From contig DASWTK010000052.1 in NCBI GenBank assembly GCA_036402175.1, positions 1-64,000 on the forward strand: a stretch of 64,000 nucleotides of DNA, given 5' to 3'. Shown in pieces: positions 1 through 8,324 of the stretch (position 1 is the stretch's first letter; each line of letters begins with the position of its first letter). The position numbers were made by a program, and so were the translations under genes. The notes beneath the pieces were generated by a model. It searched no databases. It saw nothing but the letters and a program-made list of their open reading frames with translations, and had not been told where the DNA came from. The stretch comes from DASPKM01 sp036402175 (lineage in GTDB: Bacteria > Bacteroidota > Bacteroidia > Chitinophagales > Chitinophagaceae).

Positions 1-290
1 TTTTGAGATTTGGAGTATTGGTGGAAGGATAGGTTGGGAGTTTCGCTTAAAAGTGATACCGAACTCTTCAGGGAAATGTTCCGGATTAATTTAGTTTACC
101 GTATTCTACTACGCACTTTGTTTGTGAATTGCTGCTTATAAAATTGCCATTTAAGCTTTATGAAATGCCATATAATTGACAGAACTGAACTAAAAAAATC
201 ATCATCTAACGGTGTCAACCACTACAATAAATCCGAACCGAACTCTTCTACCTAAATAAACCCAGTCATCACTTACCTGCCTCACCCCAA
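1..290. other. Gene-free left edge
   Basis: No coding region with convincing composition was found in this stretch on either strand. It is AT-rich and holds no clear tRNA, terminator or promoter. It may be the tail of an intergenic region whose gene lies outside the window. Confidence 0.4.
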
Positions 291-512
291 ACCGCGGAAC
301 CCCCAAACGCAAAACCCAAAACCCAAAACGCAACCCAGCCTTTGGAAACCCGAAACCAGAAACCAGAAACCAGAAACCCGAAACCCGAAACGCTACCCCA
401 TCTTTGGAAAACCCCAAACCCAAAACCCAAAACCCAAAACTCAACACCCCTCTACTTTGGAAAACCCGAAACCCTAAACCCGAAACCGGAAACTCAAAAA
501 CTTCTTTATCTT
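290..512. repeat. Low-complexity A/C-rich repeat (AAACCC-type)
   Basis: This stretch is built from imperfect short tandem units such as AAACCCAAAACCCAAAAC and GAAACCAGAAACC, almost free of G and T on the plus strand. A second order of repetition is visible: the word TTTGGAAA recurs at about 341, 403 and 456, so the region is roughly three blocks of 50 to 62 bp. Open frames through it on both strands (for example 202-534 minus) have low-complexity translations and are not real genes. It ends just before the DUF5606 gene, so it may sit in that gene's promoter or leader region. Its function is unknown. Confidence 0.8.
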
Positions 513-539
513 GCACGTCCTTTAAAAACAGCATTATAA

Positions 540-1229
540 ATGGAATACGGAAAAATCATTGCCATTACAGGATTGCCGGGATTATACGAAATGATGAACA
601 GCAAGGGTGACGGTGCTATTGTTCGTTCTCTTGACGACCAGTCAACAAAGTTTGTGTCGGGAAGGGTGCATCAGTTCACTCACCTTGAAAGCATTGAGGT
701 TTACACCGAAAGAGAGAATGTAAATCTTGTTGAAGTGTTGAATGCAATGAAGGATAGTGGCGAAAAGCTGCCGGATGAAAAAGACGGCAAAGCATTACAG
801 GCTTATTTCAAAAAAGTTTATCCCGCGCTCGATTTTGAACGCGTGTACGCCAGCGATATGAAGAAGATGGTGAAATGGTTCAATGTCCTGGTGAAAAATG
901 AAGTCGATATCAAATTGTCGGAGCCCGAAGAAGAACCAGTTGAGGAAACAGAAGCTGATGAGGCTGTAGAAGGCGTTGCGGTTAATGAATCTGAAGCAAA
1001 GCCCGCCAAAAAGGCTAAGCCGAAAAAAGAAGAAAAAGAAGAACCGGTAAAGGAGAAGGCAACTAAAGCCAAAGAAACAAAACCAGCGGAAAAGCCGAAG
1101 GAAACAAAAGCAAAACCGGCGGCTAAAGCAAAGACCGCAAAGGAAAAAGAACCTGCTAAATCCAAAGCATCAAAAGCAGCTCCGGCAAAGAAAGCCGCGG
1201 CTAAAAAAGCAGCGAAGAAGAAAAAGTAA
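540..1229 (+). CDS. DUF5606 protein with lysine/alanine-rich tail
   Basis: A 229-residue protein. Residues 1 to about 125 match the DUF5606 family of Bacteroidota, a small cytoplasmic domain of unknown function; the start MEYGKIIAITGLPGLYE and the segment DGAIVRSLDDQSTKFVS are typical. A short acidic stretch follows (about 130-155), and then some 75 residues made almost only of K, A, P, E and T, ending in KKAAKKKK. Such tails resemble histone H1-like or Hc1-like DNA-binding tails, but that role is inference. It ends in a strong intrinsic terminator, so it is probably a single-gene transcript. A minus-strand open frame over the tail (818-1309) is a shadow. Confidence 0.9.
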   Translation: MEYGKIIAITGLPGLYEMMNSKGDGAIVRSLDDQSTKFVSGRVHQFTHLESIEVYTERENVNLVEVLNAMKDSGEKLPDEKDGKALQAYFKKVYPALDFERVYASDMKKMVKWFNVLVKNEVDIKLSEPEEEPVEETEADEAVEGVAVNESEAKPAKKAKPKKEEKEEPVKEKATKAKETKPAEKPKETKAKPAAKAKTAKEKEPAKSKASKAAPAKKAAAKKAAKKKK

Positions 1230-1263
1230 ATCAAAGAAGCAGTAAAATAGAAACCCCACCAAA

Positions 1264-1296
1264 AGCTTCCGCCCAACAAGGCGGAAGGCTTTTTTT
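1264..1296 (+). terminator. Intrinsic terminator after DUF5606 gene
   Basis: CTTCCGCC (1266-1273) pairs with GGCGGAAG (1280-1287) around a six-base loop, followed by a run of seven T (1290-1296). It lies 35 bp after the stop codon. Confidence 0.9.
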
Positions 1297-1338
1297 GGGG
1301 AATCGGCAATATAAATTGGCAACATAAAATCGTGATCT

Positions 1339-3063
1339 ATGAATTACAGTGCTGACATCAAAAAAATCGAACGGCATTTTTTACCCCAGGATTTTATTGT
1401 TGATACCTGGGAAGGATTGGAGCCTTATTATAGGGATCTGTTAGAACGTCCGATAAATTCACCGCACGATTTGGAGCAATGGCTGAAAGACATGAGCGAA
1501 CTGGAAGCGGTGGTCAGTGAGGACGCGGCATGGCGACAAATACGCATGACCTGTGATACGGAAAGCAAGGCGCTTGAACAGGCGTTTACTTATTTCATGA
1601 TGGAGATCCAGCCAAAGATCCAACCGATAGCCGATCAGCTGAACCGGAAACTGATTGAAAGTCCGTTTACGAAGGAACTGGATCAGAAAAAATTCTATAC
1701 TTATCTGCGCACGGTAAAAAAGGACATCAGTTTATTCAGGGAAGAGAACATTCCCATACAGGCTGAGATGAATGTGATGAAACAACAGTTTGGTGTTATC
1801 TCGGGTAAGATGGTGATTGAAGTGAATGGAAAGGAATACACCTTGCAGCAGGCAGCCAAATTTCTTGAAAGCCACGACCGCAATCTAAGAGAAGAAGTTT
1901 ACAGAAAAGTAAATGAGAGAAGACTGCAGGATAAGAATACGCTCAATCACCTGTACACTGAATTAATCAAAAGACGTGACCAGGTAGCGCAAAATGCGGG
2001 ATTCAAAAATTACCGCGATTATAAGTTCATTGAACTGGGACGATTCGATTACACCAAAGAAGATTGTTACCAGTTTCACGACGCGGTAAAGCAATACGTT
2101 CTTCCGCTTGTGAATGAGATCAACGAGCAGAAAAAGAAAAAACTTGGATTGGATACACTGCGTCCGTGGGACCTTGACGCGGAACCGGAAGGTATTACGC
2201 CTCTACGTCCATTTGAAGGCGGGCAGGAACTGCTCGAAAAGTCTATCAGGTGTTTCGAACGACTCCGACCTTTTTTTGCTGATTGCCTCAGGCGCATGAA
2301 CAGCATGAATCATCTTGACCTCGACAGCAGAAAAGGAAAAGCGCCCGGCGGGTATAACTGCCCGTTACCCGAAAGCGGCCCTCCTTTTATTTTCATGAAT
2401 GCCGCGGGACAAATGCATGACGTAACCACCATGCTGCACGAAGGCGGACATGCGGTTCATTCTTTCCTTGCGCATAACCTGGAGCTTTCGGCTTTTAAGG
2501 AATATCCTATGGAGATCGCAGAAGTGGCCAGCATGGCGATGGAACTGCTTTCAATGGACCATTGGGAAGTGTTTTTTGATAAGGAAGAAGATCTTATCCG
2601 CGCAAAGCAGCACCAGTTGGAAAGAACCATTACCATTTTTCCCTGGATCGCTACAGTAGATAAGTTTCAGCATTGGGTATACGAAAACCCCAATCATACA
2701 GAGGAAGAAAGGTCAGAAGCATGGGTGCGCACCCTGAATGAATTCACCTCCCCGGTTGTTGACTTTTCCGGCCTCGAGGAATACCGCAGGTTTGCCTGGC
2801 AACGCCAGCTCCATTTATTTGAAGTTCCATTTTACTATATCGAATACGGCATTGCTCAATTGGGAGCAATCGGATTATGGAAAAGCTACCGGGAAAACAA
2901 GGATGAGGCAATCAACAATTACATCAGGGCATTGAGTCTTGGGGGAACGAGAACCTTACCGGAATTATACAAAGCCGCTGGTATAGAATTCAATTTTTCT
3001 GGTGATTATATCAGGAACTTAATGTATTTTGTACATGAGGAATGGAGGAAAACACTTCATTAA
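1339..3063 (+). CDS. M3 family oligoendopeptidase
   Basis: A 574-residue zinc metallopeptidase of the M3 (thimet oligopeptidase/PepF) family, which degrades short peptides in the cytoplasm. The zinc motif HEGGH is at residues 367-371, with the third ligand probably Glu395 in the following helix (EIAEVASMAME). No signal peptide is present. Length fits the shorter M3B oligoendopeptidase F group. The upstream gene ends in a terminator, so this gene is probably transcribed alone; a strong hairpin lies 125 bp after its stop. The exact substrate cannot be told from sequence. Confidence 0.93.
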   Translation: MNYSADIKKIERHFLPQDFIVDTWEGLEPYYRDLLERPINSPHDLEQWLKDMSELEAVVSEDAAWRQIRMTCDTESKALEQAFTYFMMEIQPKIQPIADQLNRKLIESPFTKELDQKKFYTYLRTVKKDISLFREENIPIQAEMNVMKQQFGVISGKMVIEVNGKEYTLQQAAKFLESHDRNLREEVYRKVNERRLQDKNTLNHLYTELIKRRDQVAQNAGFKNYRDYKFIELGRFDYTKEDCYQFHDAVKQYVLPLVNEINEQKKKKLGLDTLRPWDLDAEPEGITPLRPFEGGQELLEKSIRCFERLRPFFADCLRRMNSMNHLDLDSRKGKAPGGYNCPLPESGPPFIFMNAAGQMHDVTTMLHEGGHAVHSFLAHNLELSAFKEYPMEIAEVASMAMELLSMDHWEVFFDKEEDLIRAKQHQLERTITIFPWIATVDKFQHWVYENPNHTEEERSEAWVRTLNEFTSPVVDFSGLEEYRRFAWQRQLHLFEVPFYYIEYGIAQLGAIGLWKSYRENKDEAINNYIRALSLGGTRTLPELYKAAGIEFNFSGDYIRNLMYFVHEEWRKTLH

Positions 3064-3188
3064 AGCCTAAAAATACCCGCATTGTGGTATAGGCAGCGTT
3101 TTCTGGTTCATTATCTTTGTTTCTCAGGTTTGAAATCGATGCTGGCAACAGCTAAAGATAAAATCGCTACTAATCAGAGCCTTAACCA

Positions 3189-3224
3189 AAAGTCCCGGTG
3201 TTTCCACATCGGGGCTTTCTTTTT
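3189..3224. terminator. Strong hairpin terminator, probably bidirectional
   Basis: A 13-bp stem (3189-3201 with 3206-3218, two G-U pairs) closes a four-base loop and is followed by CTTTTT. It lies between the convergent M3 peptidase and Fur-family genes, and on the minus strand it is also followed by a short T run, so it can serve both. Confidence 0.85.
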
Positions 3225-3227
3225 CAG

Positions 3228-3647
3228 CTAATTCCTGCATTCTTTACAAAGTCCGGTCACTACCATTTGCGATTGAACGGCCGCAAATTCCTGGGGTAAA
3301 TGAACTTCGGGAACGCTTACCTCTTCGAGGCAGATCGTTTTTTCGCAGTTGCGGCAAATGAAATGAACATGATTGTCGAAGTGCCGCCCCTCTTTACAAT
3401 CTTCCTTGCAGAGCGCATATTTTACCGAATTGTCGGAAGTTGGAATACTGTGAATGATGCCTTTGTCGACAAATGTCTGTAACGTTCTGTAAACCGTAAC
3501 CCTGTCAAATTTTTGTCCTGCCTTTCTTTCTATATCCGCATGCGCGAGGGCGCCATTTGAAGCGAGAAATAATTCAAGTATTTTCTTTCTGCTGCCGGTA
3601 ATGCTTAGCTGATTTTTTTTCAGGATCACATCAACAGGTTCTCTCAT
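3228..3647 (-). CDS. Fur family metal-dependent transcriptional regulator
   Basis: A 139-residue Fur/Zur/PerR-type repressor. The N-terminal winged helix (about 10-75) includes the typical RVTVYRTLQTF recognition helix. The C-terminal dimerisation domain has an H-rich metal site (GRHFDNHVHFIC) and two structural CxxC pairs (CRNC, and CKEC at the extreme C-terminus). These cysteines fit the structural zinc site of the family. Whether it senses iron, zinc or peroxide cannot be decided here. It is transcribed toward the M3 peptidase gene, with a shared terminator between them. Confidence 0.9.
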   Translation of the reverse strand: MREPVDVILKKNQLSITGSRKKILELFLASNGALAHADIERKAGQKFDRVTVYRTLQTFVDKGIIHSIPTSDNSVKYALCKEDCKEGRHFDNHVHFICRNCEKTICLEEVSVPEVHLPQEFAAVQSQMVVTGLCKECRN

Positions 3648-3750
3648 AAAGTGGTGGTTTGTGCGTATCTCTTAAAGTTACACCGAAAACAGTCACTTTT
3701 GAAAGCTCTGGAAAAGTTTTTGGCGGCTAAAGCCACGCCTGTAACCGGTT

Positions 3751-4365
3751 TCAGGATTTTTCGTGCAGCAGCTTTGAGATGTCGTTCTTAAGTGTCTCCA
3801 CCTCATCTTTTTTCAAGCCATCATAAATCTTCCGAACCTGACCCTGCCTGTCGACCAGGGCAAAAAACTGGGTGTGTATGAATTGCTCGGTGATTGCTCC
3901 CGTGTTGTTCTTGGGATCGTCGAGCAGGTAGCTGTTGCGTGCGGCGGCATAAAGGCTATCCTTGCTACCGGTCAGGAACCACCACGATGTGGCATTCGCT
4001 CCCAGTGAGTCGGCATACCACTTCATCCTGGGTACACTATCGGTTTCCGGATCAACTGTATGCGACAGGATCCGGAAGTCCGCCTCGTCCTTGAATTGTT
4101 TATACACCTGCACCATATTGGCGTTCATCTTTGGACAAATGCCCTTGCATGTTGTAAAAAAGTATTCAACCACAGTAACCTTGCCTGAAATGTCTTTTTC
4201 GGTTATGGTTTTACCATCCTGGTTTGTAAATGAAAATGGCTGTACATAACTCAGTACCGGCAATTTCACTTCCCCGAATCCAGGTAGTACTTTCGTCATG
4301 ATGAGATAAAAAACAACCACCAGAGCCGCGAAAAAGAGGATATAAAACAAGGACTTTTTGTTCAT
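3751..4365 (-). CDS. SCO1/SenC family copper chaperone-like protein
   Basis: A 204-residue thioredoxin-fold protein anchored by one N-terminal membrane segment (about 6-26) and facing the periplasm. The copper/redox motif CKGIC is at residues 73-77, and a His at about 164 (QFIHTQFF) is the likely third ligand. SCO proteins deliver copper to the CuA site of cytochrome c oxidase or act as thiol oxidoreductases. No oxidase genes are nearby, so the partner is unknown. The gene lies about 100 bp upstream (in its own direction) of the fur-like gene, and the two may be co-transcribed. Confidence 0.9.
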   Translation of the reverse strand: MNKKSLFYILFFAALVVVFYLIMTKVLPGFGEVKLPVLSYVQPFSFTNQDGKTITEKDISGKVTVVEYFFTTCKGICPKMNANMVQVYKQFKDEADFRILSHTVDPETDSVPRMKWYADSLGANATSWWFLTGSKDSLYAAARNSYLLDDPKNNTGAITEQFIHTQFFALVDRQGQVRKIYDGLKKDEVETLKNDISKLLHEKS

Positions 4366-4380
4366 GTGGGATCAAATTGA

Positions 4381-4536
4381 TTGATAAAATTACTGAAGGA
4401 TGTTTTAAAAGGAGCTTTATTAAAACCGGATCTACGGTTTACAACAGCAGAAACACCAGAACAATTGAATGAAGTAAGGGATGAGAGGATTAATAAAGAA
4501 TTGCTATGTCCTGTGAATCCGAATGTTACGGACTGA
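4381..4536 (+). CDS. Possible 51-residue small protein or gene remnant
   Basis: A short open frame with a TTG start at 4381 and TGA at 4534. Its translation reads like real protein (MIKLLKDVLKGALLKPDL, then a charged segment ending in CPVNPNVTD), with good codon composition and no low-complexity bias. It lies between the divergent SCO gene and nfu. It could be a small gene or the 3' remnant of a lost gene. I do not recognise the family. Confidence 0.25.
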   Translation: MIKLLKDVLKGALLKPDLRFTTAETPEQLNEVRDERINKELLCPVNPNVTD

Positions 4537-4628
4537 GGATTTTGGTTGTACCGCCTGATAAGAAGGCTGTAATTGGCTGCCGGCCAAGCTTTTCCCGATT
4601 TAACAAACTACCACCCATAGGTATTCAT

Positions 4629-4636
4629 TATTTTTG
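4629..4636 (+). promoter_or_regulatory. Bacteroidota -7 element before nfu
   Basis: TATTTTTG matches the Bacteroidota TAnnTTTG -7 consensus and lies 17 bp before the nfu start codon. No convincing -33 TTG is seen at the usual distance. Confidence 0.5.
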
Positions 4637-4653
4637 CACTTTAAATCTGTATT

Positions 4654-5250
4654 ATGATCAAGACTGGAAATCCTGTTATCAGCATTTATACCGAGATGAC
4701 TCCGAATCCTGAGACCATGAAGTTTGTGGCCAATAAGCTGCTGTACCCAGGCAAGAGCATCGATTTCCCGGATGTGGATACCGCAAAGCCTTCGCCCCTG
4801 GCCATTGAGCTTTTCGGATTCCCGTTCATAAAGAGTGTTTTTATAGCCAGCAACTTTGTTACGCTGTCAAAGACTCCCGATACCGATTGGCAGGATGTGA
4901 TACCAACGATCCGCCAGTTCCTTAAAGAATACCTGGAAGAAGGCAAGCCGGTGATCAATGAAGAAGAAGTGGCAGCGAGAAAAGAAGAAGCCACCAATGC
5001 TGTCAGCGCCGATGATGATGATGTGGTAAAAAGGATCAAGGAGCTTCTGGAGAATTATGTAAAGCCAGCAGTAGAAATGGATGGTGGCGCAATTCAGTTC
5101 AAAAGCTATAACGAAGGCGTTGTGAACCTGATGCTTCAGGGAAGCTGTAGCGGATGCCCATCATCGATGATCACGCTTAAGGCGGGCATTGAAGGCATGA
5201 TGAAGCGCATGATTCCGGAAGTGAAAGAAGTGGTTGCGGAAGCGGAGTAA
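4654..5250 (+). CDS. nfu: Nfu-type iron-sulfur cluster scaffold/carrier
   Basis: A 198-residue protein with two domains: an Nfu N-terminal domain (about 10-95) containing TPNPETMKF, and a NifU C-terminal domain (about 122-195) with the cluster-binding motif CSGC at 165-168. Two such subunits bind a 4Fe-4S cluster between them and pass it to apo-proteins in the cytoplasm. A charged linker (about 100-122, rich in E, A and D) joins the domains. It has its own -7 element and a clear terminator, so it is probably transcribed alone. Confidence 0.93.
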   Translation: MIKTGNPVISIYTEMTPNPETMKFVANKLLYPGKSIDFPDVDTAKPSPLAIELFGFPFIKSVFIASNFVTLSKTPDTDWQDVIPTIRQFLKEYLEEGKPVINEEEVAARKEEATNAVSADDDDVVKRIKELLENYVKPAVEMDGGAIQFKSYNEGVVNLMLQGSCSGCPSSMITLKAGIEGMMKRMIPEVKEVVAEAE

Positions 5251-5280
5251 TTGAACAGCATATTTTATAACGATATTTCA

Positions 5281-5307
5281 AACCTTCCTTTCTGGAAGGT
5301 TTTTTTG
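5281..5307 (+). terminator. Intrinsic terminator after nfu
   Basis: AACCTTCC (5281-5288) pairs with GGAAGGTT (5294-5301) around a five-base loop, followed by a T run. It lies 30 bp after the nfu stop. Confidence 0.9.
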
Positions 5308-5344
5308 TGCAGCTTACAGTTGCTTTATAGTTTTAAATTCGCGC

Positions 5345-6004
5345 GTGCAGGAAATCTACAGGCAGTTTATTGAAGGAATGCAGCAAACCACTCCGCTGGA
5401 ATACATCGCTGTATTTGCCGGCATCGCCAGCGTGTGGTTCAGCAGGGTTGAGAACATCCTGGTTTACCCCGTTGGCCTCATAAATACCATCATTTACATT
5501 TACCTCAGCATTAAAGGCGATCTGTTTGGCGAAGCTGGTGTGAACCTTTATTACACAATAATGAGCTTGTATGGCTGGATGCTTTGGACAAAAAAGGACC
5601 GCCAGCATCATCCTGTTGTGGTGATTACCCATTCTTCCAATAAAGAATGGTTTCAGCAGATTGGCTTTTTTGCTTTCTTCTATATTACCATTTTTGCTCT
5701 GCTTACTTTCCTGAAAAAGAAATTCGCGCCAGGAGCCATTCCCTGGGCCGACGCGTTTGCCTCGGCTACTGCCTTTACCGGAATGTGGCTGATGGCGAGG
5801 AAGAAAGTGGAAAGCTGGTATTGGTGGATCGCGACCAACATCGCCTCAATCCCGCTTTATTTTGTAAAAAGTTATGTGTTCACCAGCGTTTATTACCTGG
5901 TGCTGCTGATTATGGCGGTGTTTGGATTAATAGAATGGACGAGGAGGAGCCGGGATCATGTACTACGAGCCGGTAAAGAAGCACAAGGAATTAAGTATGG
6001 TTAA
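5345..6004 (+). CDS. pnuC: Nicotinamide riboside/NMN transporter PnuC
   Basis: A 219-residue inner-membrane protein with about seven hydrophobic segments. It contains the PnuC-family signatures around residues 33-95 (SVWFSRVENILVYPVGLIN and the YGWMLW segment). PnuC takes up nicotinamide riboside by facilitated diffusion, trapped by phosphorylation inside. The longest frame begins at GTG 5345; an in-frame ATG at 5378 (residue 12) is the alternative. The stop overlaps the start of the following NadR-like kinase gene, so the two are co-translated, which fits transport followed by trapping. Confidence 0.92.
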   Translation: MQEIYRQFIEGMQQTTPLEYIAVFAGIASVWFSRVENILVYPVGLINTIIYIYLSIKGDLFGEAGVNLYYTIMSLYGWMLWTKKDRQHHPVVVITHSSNKEWFQQIGFFAFFYITIFALLTFLKKKFAPGAIPWADAFASATAFTGMWLMARKKVESWYWWIATNIASIPLYFVKSYVFTSVYYLVLLIMAVFGLIEWTRRSRDHVLRAGKEAQGIKYG

Positions 6005-6539
6005 AAAAATTGCCATCATCGGTCCTGAATCCACTGGCAAAAGCACGCTGTCGGAGCAACTGGCTTCTCATTACCGGTCGCTCTGGGTGCCGGAGTTTGC
6101 CAGGGAATATTTATTGAAACATGGCACTTCATACACATACGATTCGCTGCTGGATATTGCCAAAGGACAATTGGCCCTTGAAGATGCATACATTGAAGCC
6201 ACCGAACGCGCATTCGAAAAAAACAAATCGCCCTACCTGTTCATTGACACCGAAATGAGAGTAATGAAAGTATGGTGCGAATTTGTTTACGGCAAATGCC
6301 ACCAGTGGATCCTGGATCGCATCCGCGAGCGCAGATACGACCTCTATCTTCTTTGCAATACCGACCTTCCATGGACGCCCGATCCCTTGCGGGAATATCC
6401 CGATCCCGAACCCCGGAATGAATTGTTCAGCATTTATCACAGCCTGTTGTCCGAACAATCAACACCCTGGGTGATCATATCGGGTGATTATGAAGAACGC
6501 TTACAGTCTGCTATAAGCGCTGTTAACATCTACCTCTGA
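5997..6539 (+). CDS. NadR-like nicotinamide riboside kinase (ATPase)
   Basis: A 180-residue P-loop kinase with the Walker A motif GPESTGKST near the N-terminus and the family motif VPEFAREYL. It resembles the C-terminal ribosylnicotinamide kinase domain of NadR, without the adenylyltransferase and DNA-binding domains. It would phosphorylate imported nicotinamide riboside to NMN. The frame is open from 5958, but the ATG at 5997 is preferred: an AAGGA lies eight bases upstream, and the homologous N-terminus begins there (MVKKIAIIGPE). It overlaps pnuC by 8 bp, which implies translational coupling. Confidence 0.9.
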   Translation: MVKKIAIIGPESTGKSTLSEQLASHYRSLWVPEFAREYLLKHGTSYTYDSLLDIAKGQLALEDAYIEATERAFEKNKSPYLFIDTEMRVMKVWCEFVYGKCHQWILDRIRERRYDLYLLCNTDLPWTPDPLREYPDPEPRNELFSIYHSLLSEQSTPWVIISGDYEERLQSAISAVNIYL

Positions 6540-6638
6540 CAGTTCAGCAACCAATTCTTAACTTATTGGAAAGAATATACGCAGGATGAATAAATTCAGG
6601 AAAAACTAACTTGCACCTGAATTGTTTATTTCTCATGC

Positions 6639-8324
6639 ATGGCGGGCAAAAGTATTTCTCAATTAGCGATCCGTTATCATAAGCAACTTTTTTATGGTAC
6701 ATGGCTTTTGCTGAACCTTATCCAATCTGCCTCAACCGGTCTCCTGGATGATGAAGCATACTATTGGGTTTATTCAAGATTTCTCGACTGGGGCTATTTC
6801 GACCATCCGCCAATGGTTGCCCTGCTTATCAAGGCAGGATATTCAATAATACCGGGTGAACTAGGAGTTCGGCTGCTCTTCGCTGTTATGAGCACATTCT
6901 CGCTCTGGCTGATTGAAAAGCTGCTTGCAGTTCAGGAACACTTTCTTTTTTATACCATCATCCTATCGATAGGTCTCCTTCAGATTGGTGGCATCATTGC
7001 CATCCCCGATACACCGCTGATCTTCTTTACTGCTTTGTTCTTTTTCCTGTATAAAAAGCAACTGGAACGCCCTGGTATTCTGATATCAGTTCTTTTCGGA
7101 CTTTCCATGGCGCTTCTTCTGTACAGCAAGTATCATGGAGTGCTGGTGATCATCTTTACACTTATTTCAAACCCCCGTTTATTCACACGCCCATATATAT
7201 ACATAGCCGGAGCTACAGGATTGTTGCTGTTCAGTCCACATTTATACTGGCAATACATAAATGGGTTTCCTTCTATCCGGTTCCATTTGCGTGAACGTAA
7301 CGCGCCTGAATACAGTGTGCGGTATACATTCGAATACATCATTGGCCAGATATTGCTTGCCGGCCCATTGTCCACACTCATACTCTGGTACGGCGCTTTC
7401 GGGAAAAAACCATCAGAAGAATTGGAAAGGGCATTGAAGTTCACGTTTGTGGGAATCTATGTTTTCTTTCTTCTTTTTACTTTGAAAGGGCGAGTAGAGG
7501 CCAATTGGACAGTACCCGCATTTATTCCGCTTGTAGTATTGAGCCATCAGTATCTGCTGAATGAATATCAATTGAGGAAATGGTTGTCGATGGTTGCCGT
7601 GATCACCGTTTCGCTTGTTTTTTGTGTGCGCATTTACATCATCAGGGATTTTTTTCCGGGAGTACGCTTCAAGGAAGATGAATATCATCACAATGCCGAT
7701 TGGGCTGCGGCTATCAGGGAGAGCGCGGGAGGACTGCCTGTATTTTTTACCGATTCATACCAACGCGCGGCCAAATACTGGTTCTACACTAATGAACCTT
7801 CCTTTTCACTGAATACGGTTGATTACCGCCGGAACAATTACAACTTCTGGCCCCTTGAAGACAGCTTGTTTGGAAAAAGAGCATACGCGGTATACCAGGG
7901 GAAGAAGCAGGATTATTACCGCGACTCCATTCCTACAGAGAAAGGATATTATCTCGGAAGAACCATTGATCAGTATTTTTCCTTTTCACGAATAAGGATC
8001 TCTCCTGTCAGAAAAATGAAAGTCAGCGATGGCCTCATCACAACTTCCATAAGGGTTGTTGCAGACGATGGAATGCTGCAGCATATAAGAAGTCCGTACG
8101 ATAGCCTTAAGGTCATGCTGACGGTTTACATAAAAGATTCTGTTATCCGCAACATACCCACCAACGTCTCTTTAGGAATGATAAGAAATCATAAGCAGGT
8201 TCTTCCCGTCATTATTCCCATTGACCTGCCCCCCGGAAAATATGTTACGCGGTTCAGCATTCCATCCTGCATACAGGACTGGCCAACCATGAATAGTACC
8301 GTGCTGAGTATAAGAGTGAGATAA
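6639..8324 (+). CDS. GT39-like (ArnT/PMT_2) membrane glycosyltransferase
   Basis: A 561-residue integral membrane protein with about ten hydrophobic segments in the first 350 residues and a soluble C-terminal domain of about 210 residues. The first periplasmic loop carries the family catalytic signature DDEAYYWVYS (37-46) and DHPP (55-58), typical of ArnT/PMT_2-type enzymes that use a polyprenyl-phosphate sugar donor. The acceptor is unknown; LPS, glycolipid or protein are possible. It stands alone and ends one base before the convergent mtgA gene. Confidence 0.88.
   Translation: MAGKSISQLAIRYHKQLFYGTWLLLNLIQSASTGLLDDEAYYWVYSRFLDWGYFDHPPMVALLIKAGYSIIPGELGVRLLFAVMSTFSLWLIEKLLAVQEHFLFYTIILSIGLLQIGGIIAIPDTPLIFFTALFFFLYKKQLERPGILISVLFGLSMALLLYSKYHGVLVIIFTLISNPRLFTRPYIYIAGATGLLLFSPHLYWQYINGFPSIRFHLRERNAPEYSVRYTFEYIIGQILLAGPLSTLILWYGAFGKKPSEELERALKFTFVGIYVFFLLFTLKGRVEANWTVPAFIPLVVLSHQYLLNEYQLRKWLSMVAVITVSLVFCVRIYIIRDFFPGVRFKEDEYHHNADWAAAIRESAGGLPVFFTDSYQRAAKYWFYTNEPSFSLNTVDYRRNNYNFWPLEDSLFGKRAYAVYQGKKQDYYRDSIPTEKGYYLGRTIDQYFSFSRIRISPVRKMKVSDGLITTSIRVVADDGMLQHIRSPYDSLKVMLTVYIKDSVIRNIPTNVSLGMIRNHKQVLPVIIPIDLPPGKYVTRFSIPSCIQDWPTMNSTVLSIRVR

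Noticed and set aside
202..534. Minus-strand 110-codon reading frame over the repeat
   Set aside because: The translation is made of repeated low-complexity words from the AAACCC repeat and has no protein-like pattern.
818..1309. Minus-strand reading frame of 163 codons
   Set aside because: It lies fully opposite the K/A-rich tail of the DUF5606 gene and through its terminator; it is a composition shadow.
3139..3231. Small plus-strand frame (30 codons) before the terminator
   Set aside because: It runs through the terminator hairpin and overlaps the fur-like stop; no support as a gene.
4506..4712. 68-codon frame before nfu
   Set aside because: It overlaps the start of nfu in another frame and has no protein-like pattern; the nfu frame is clear.
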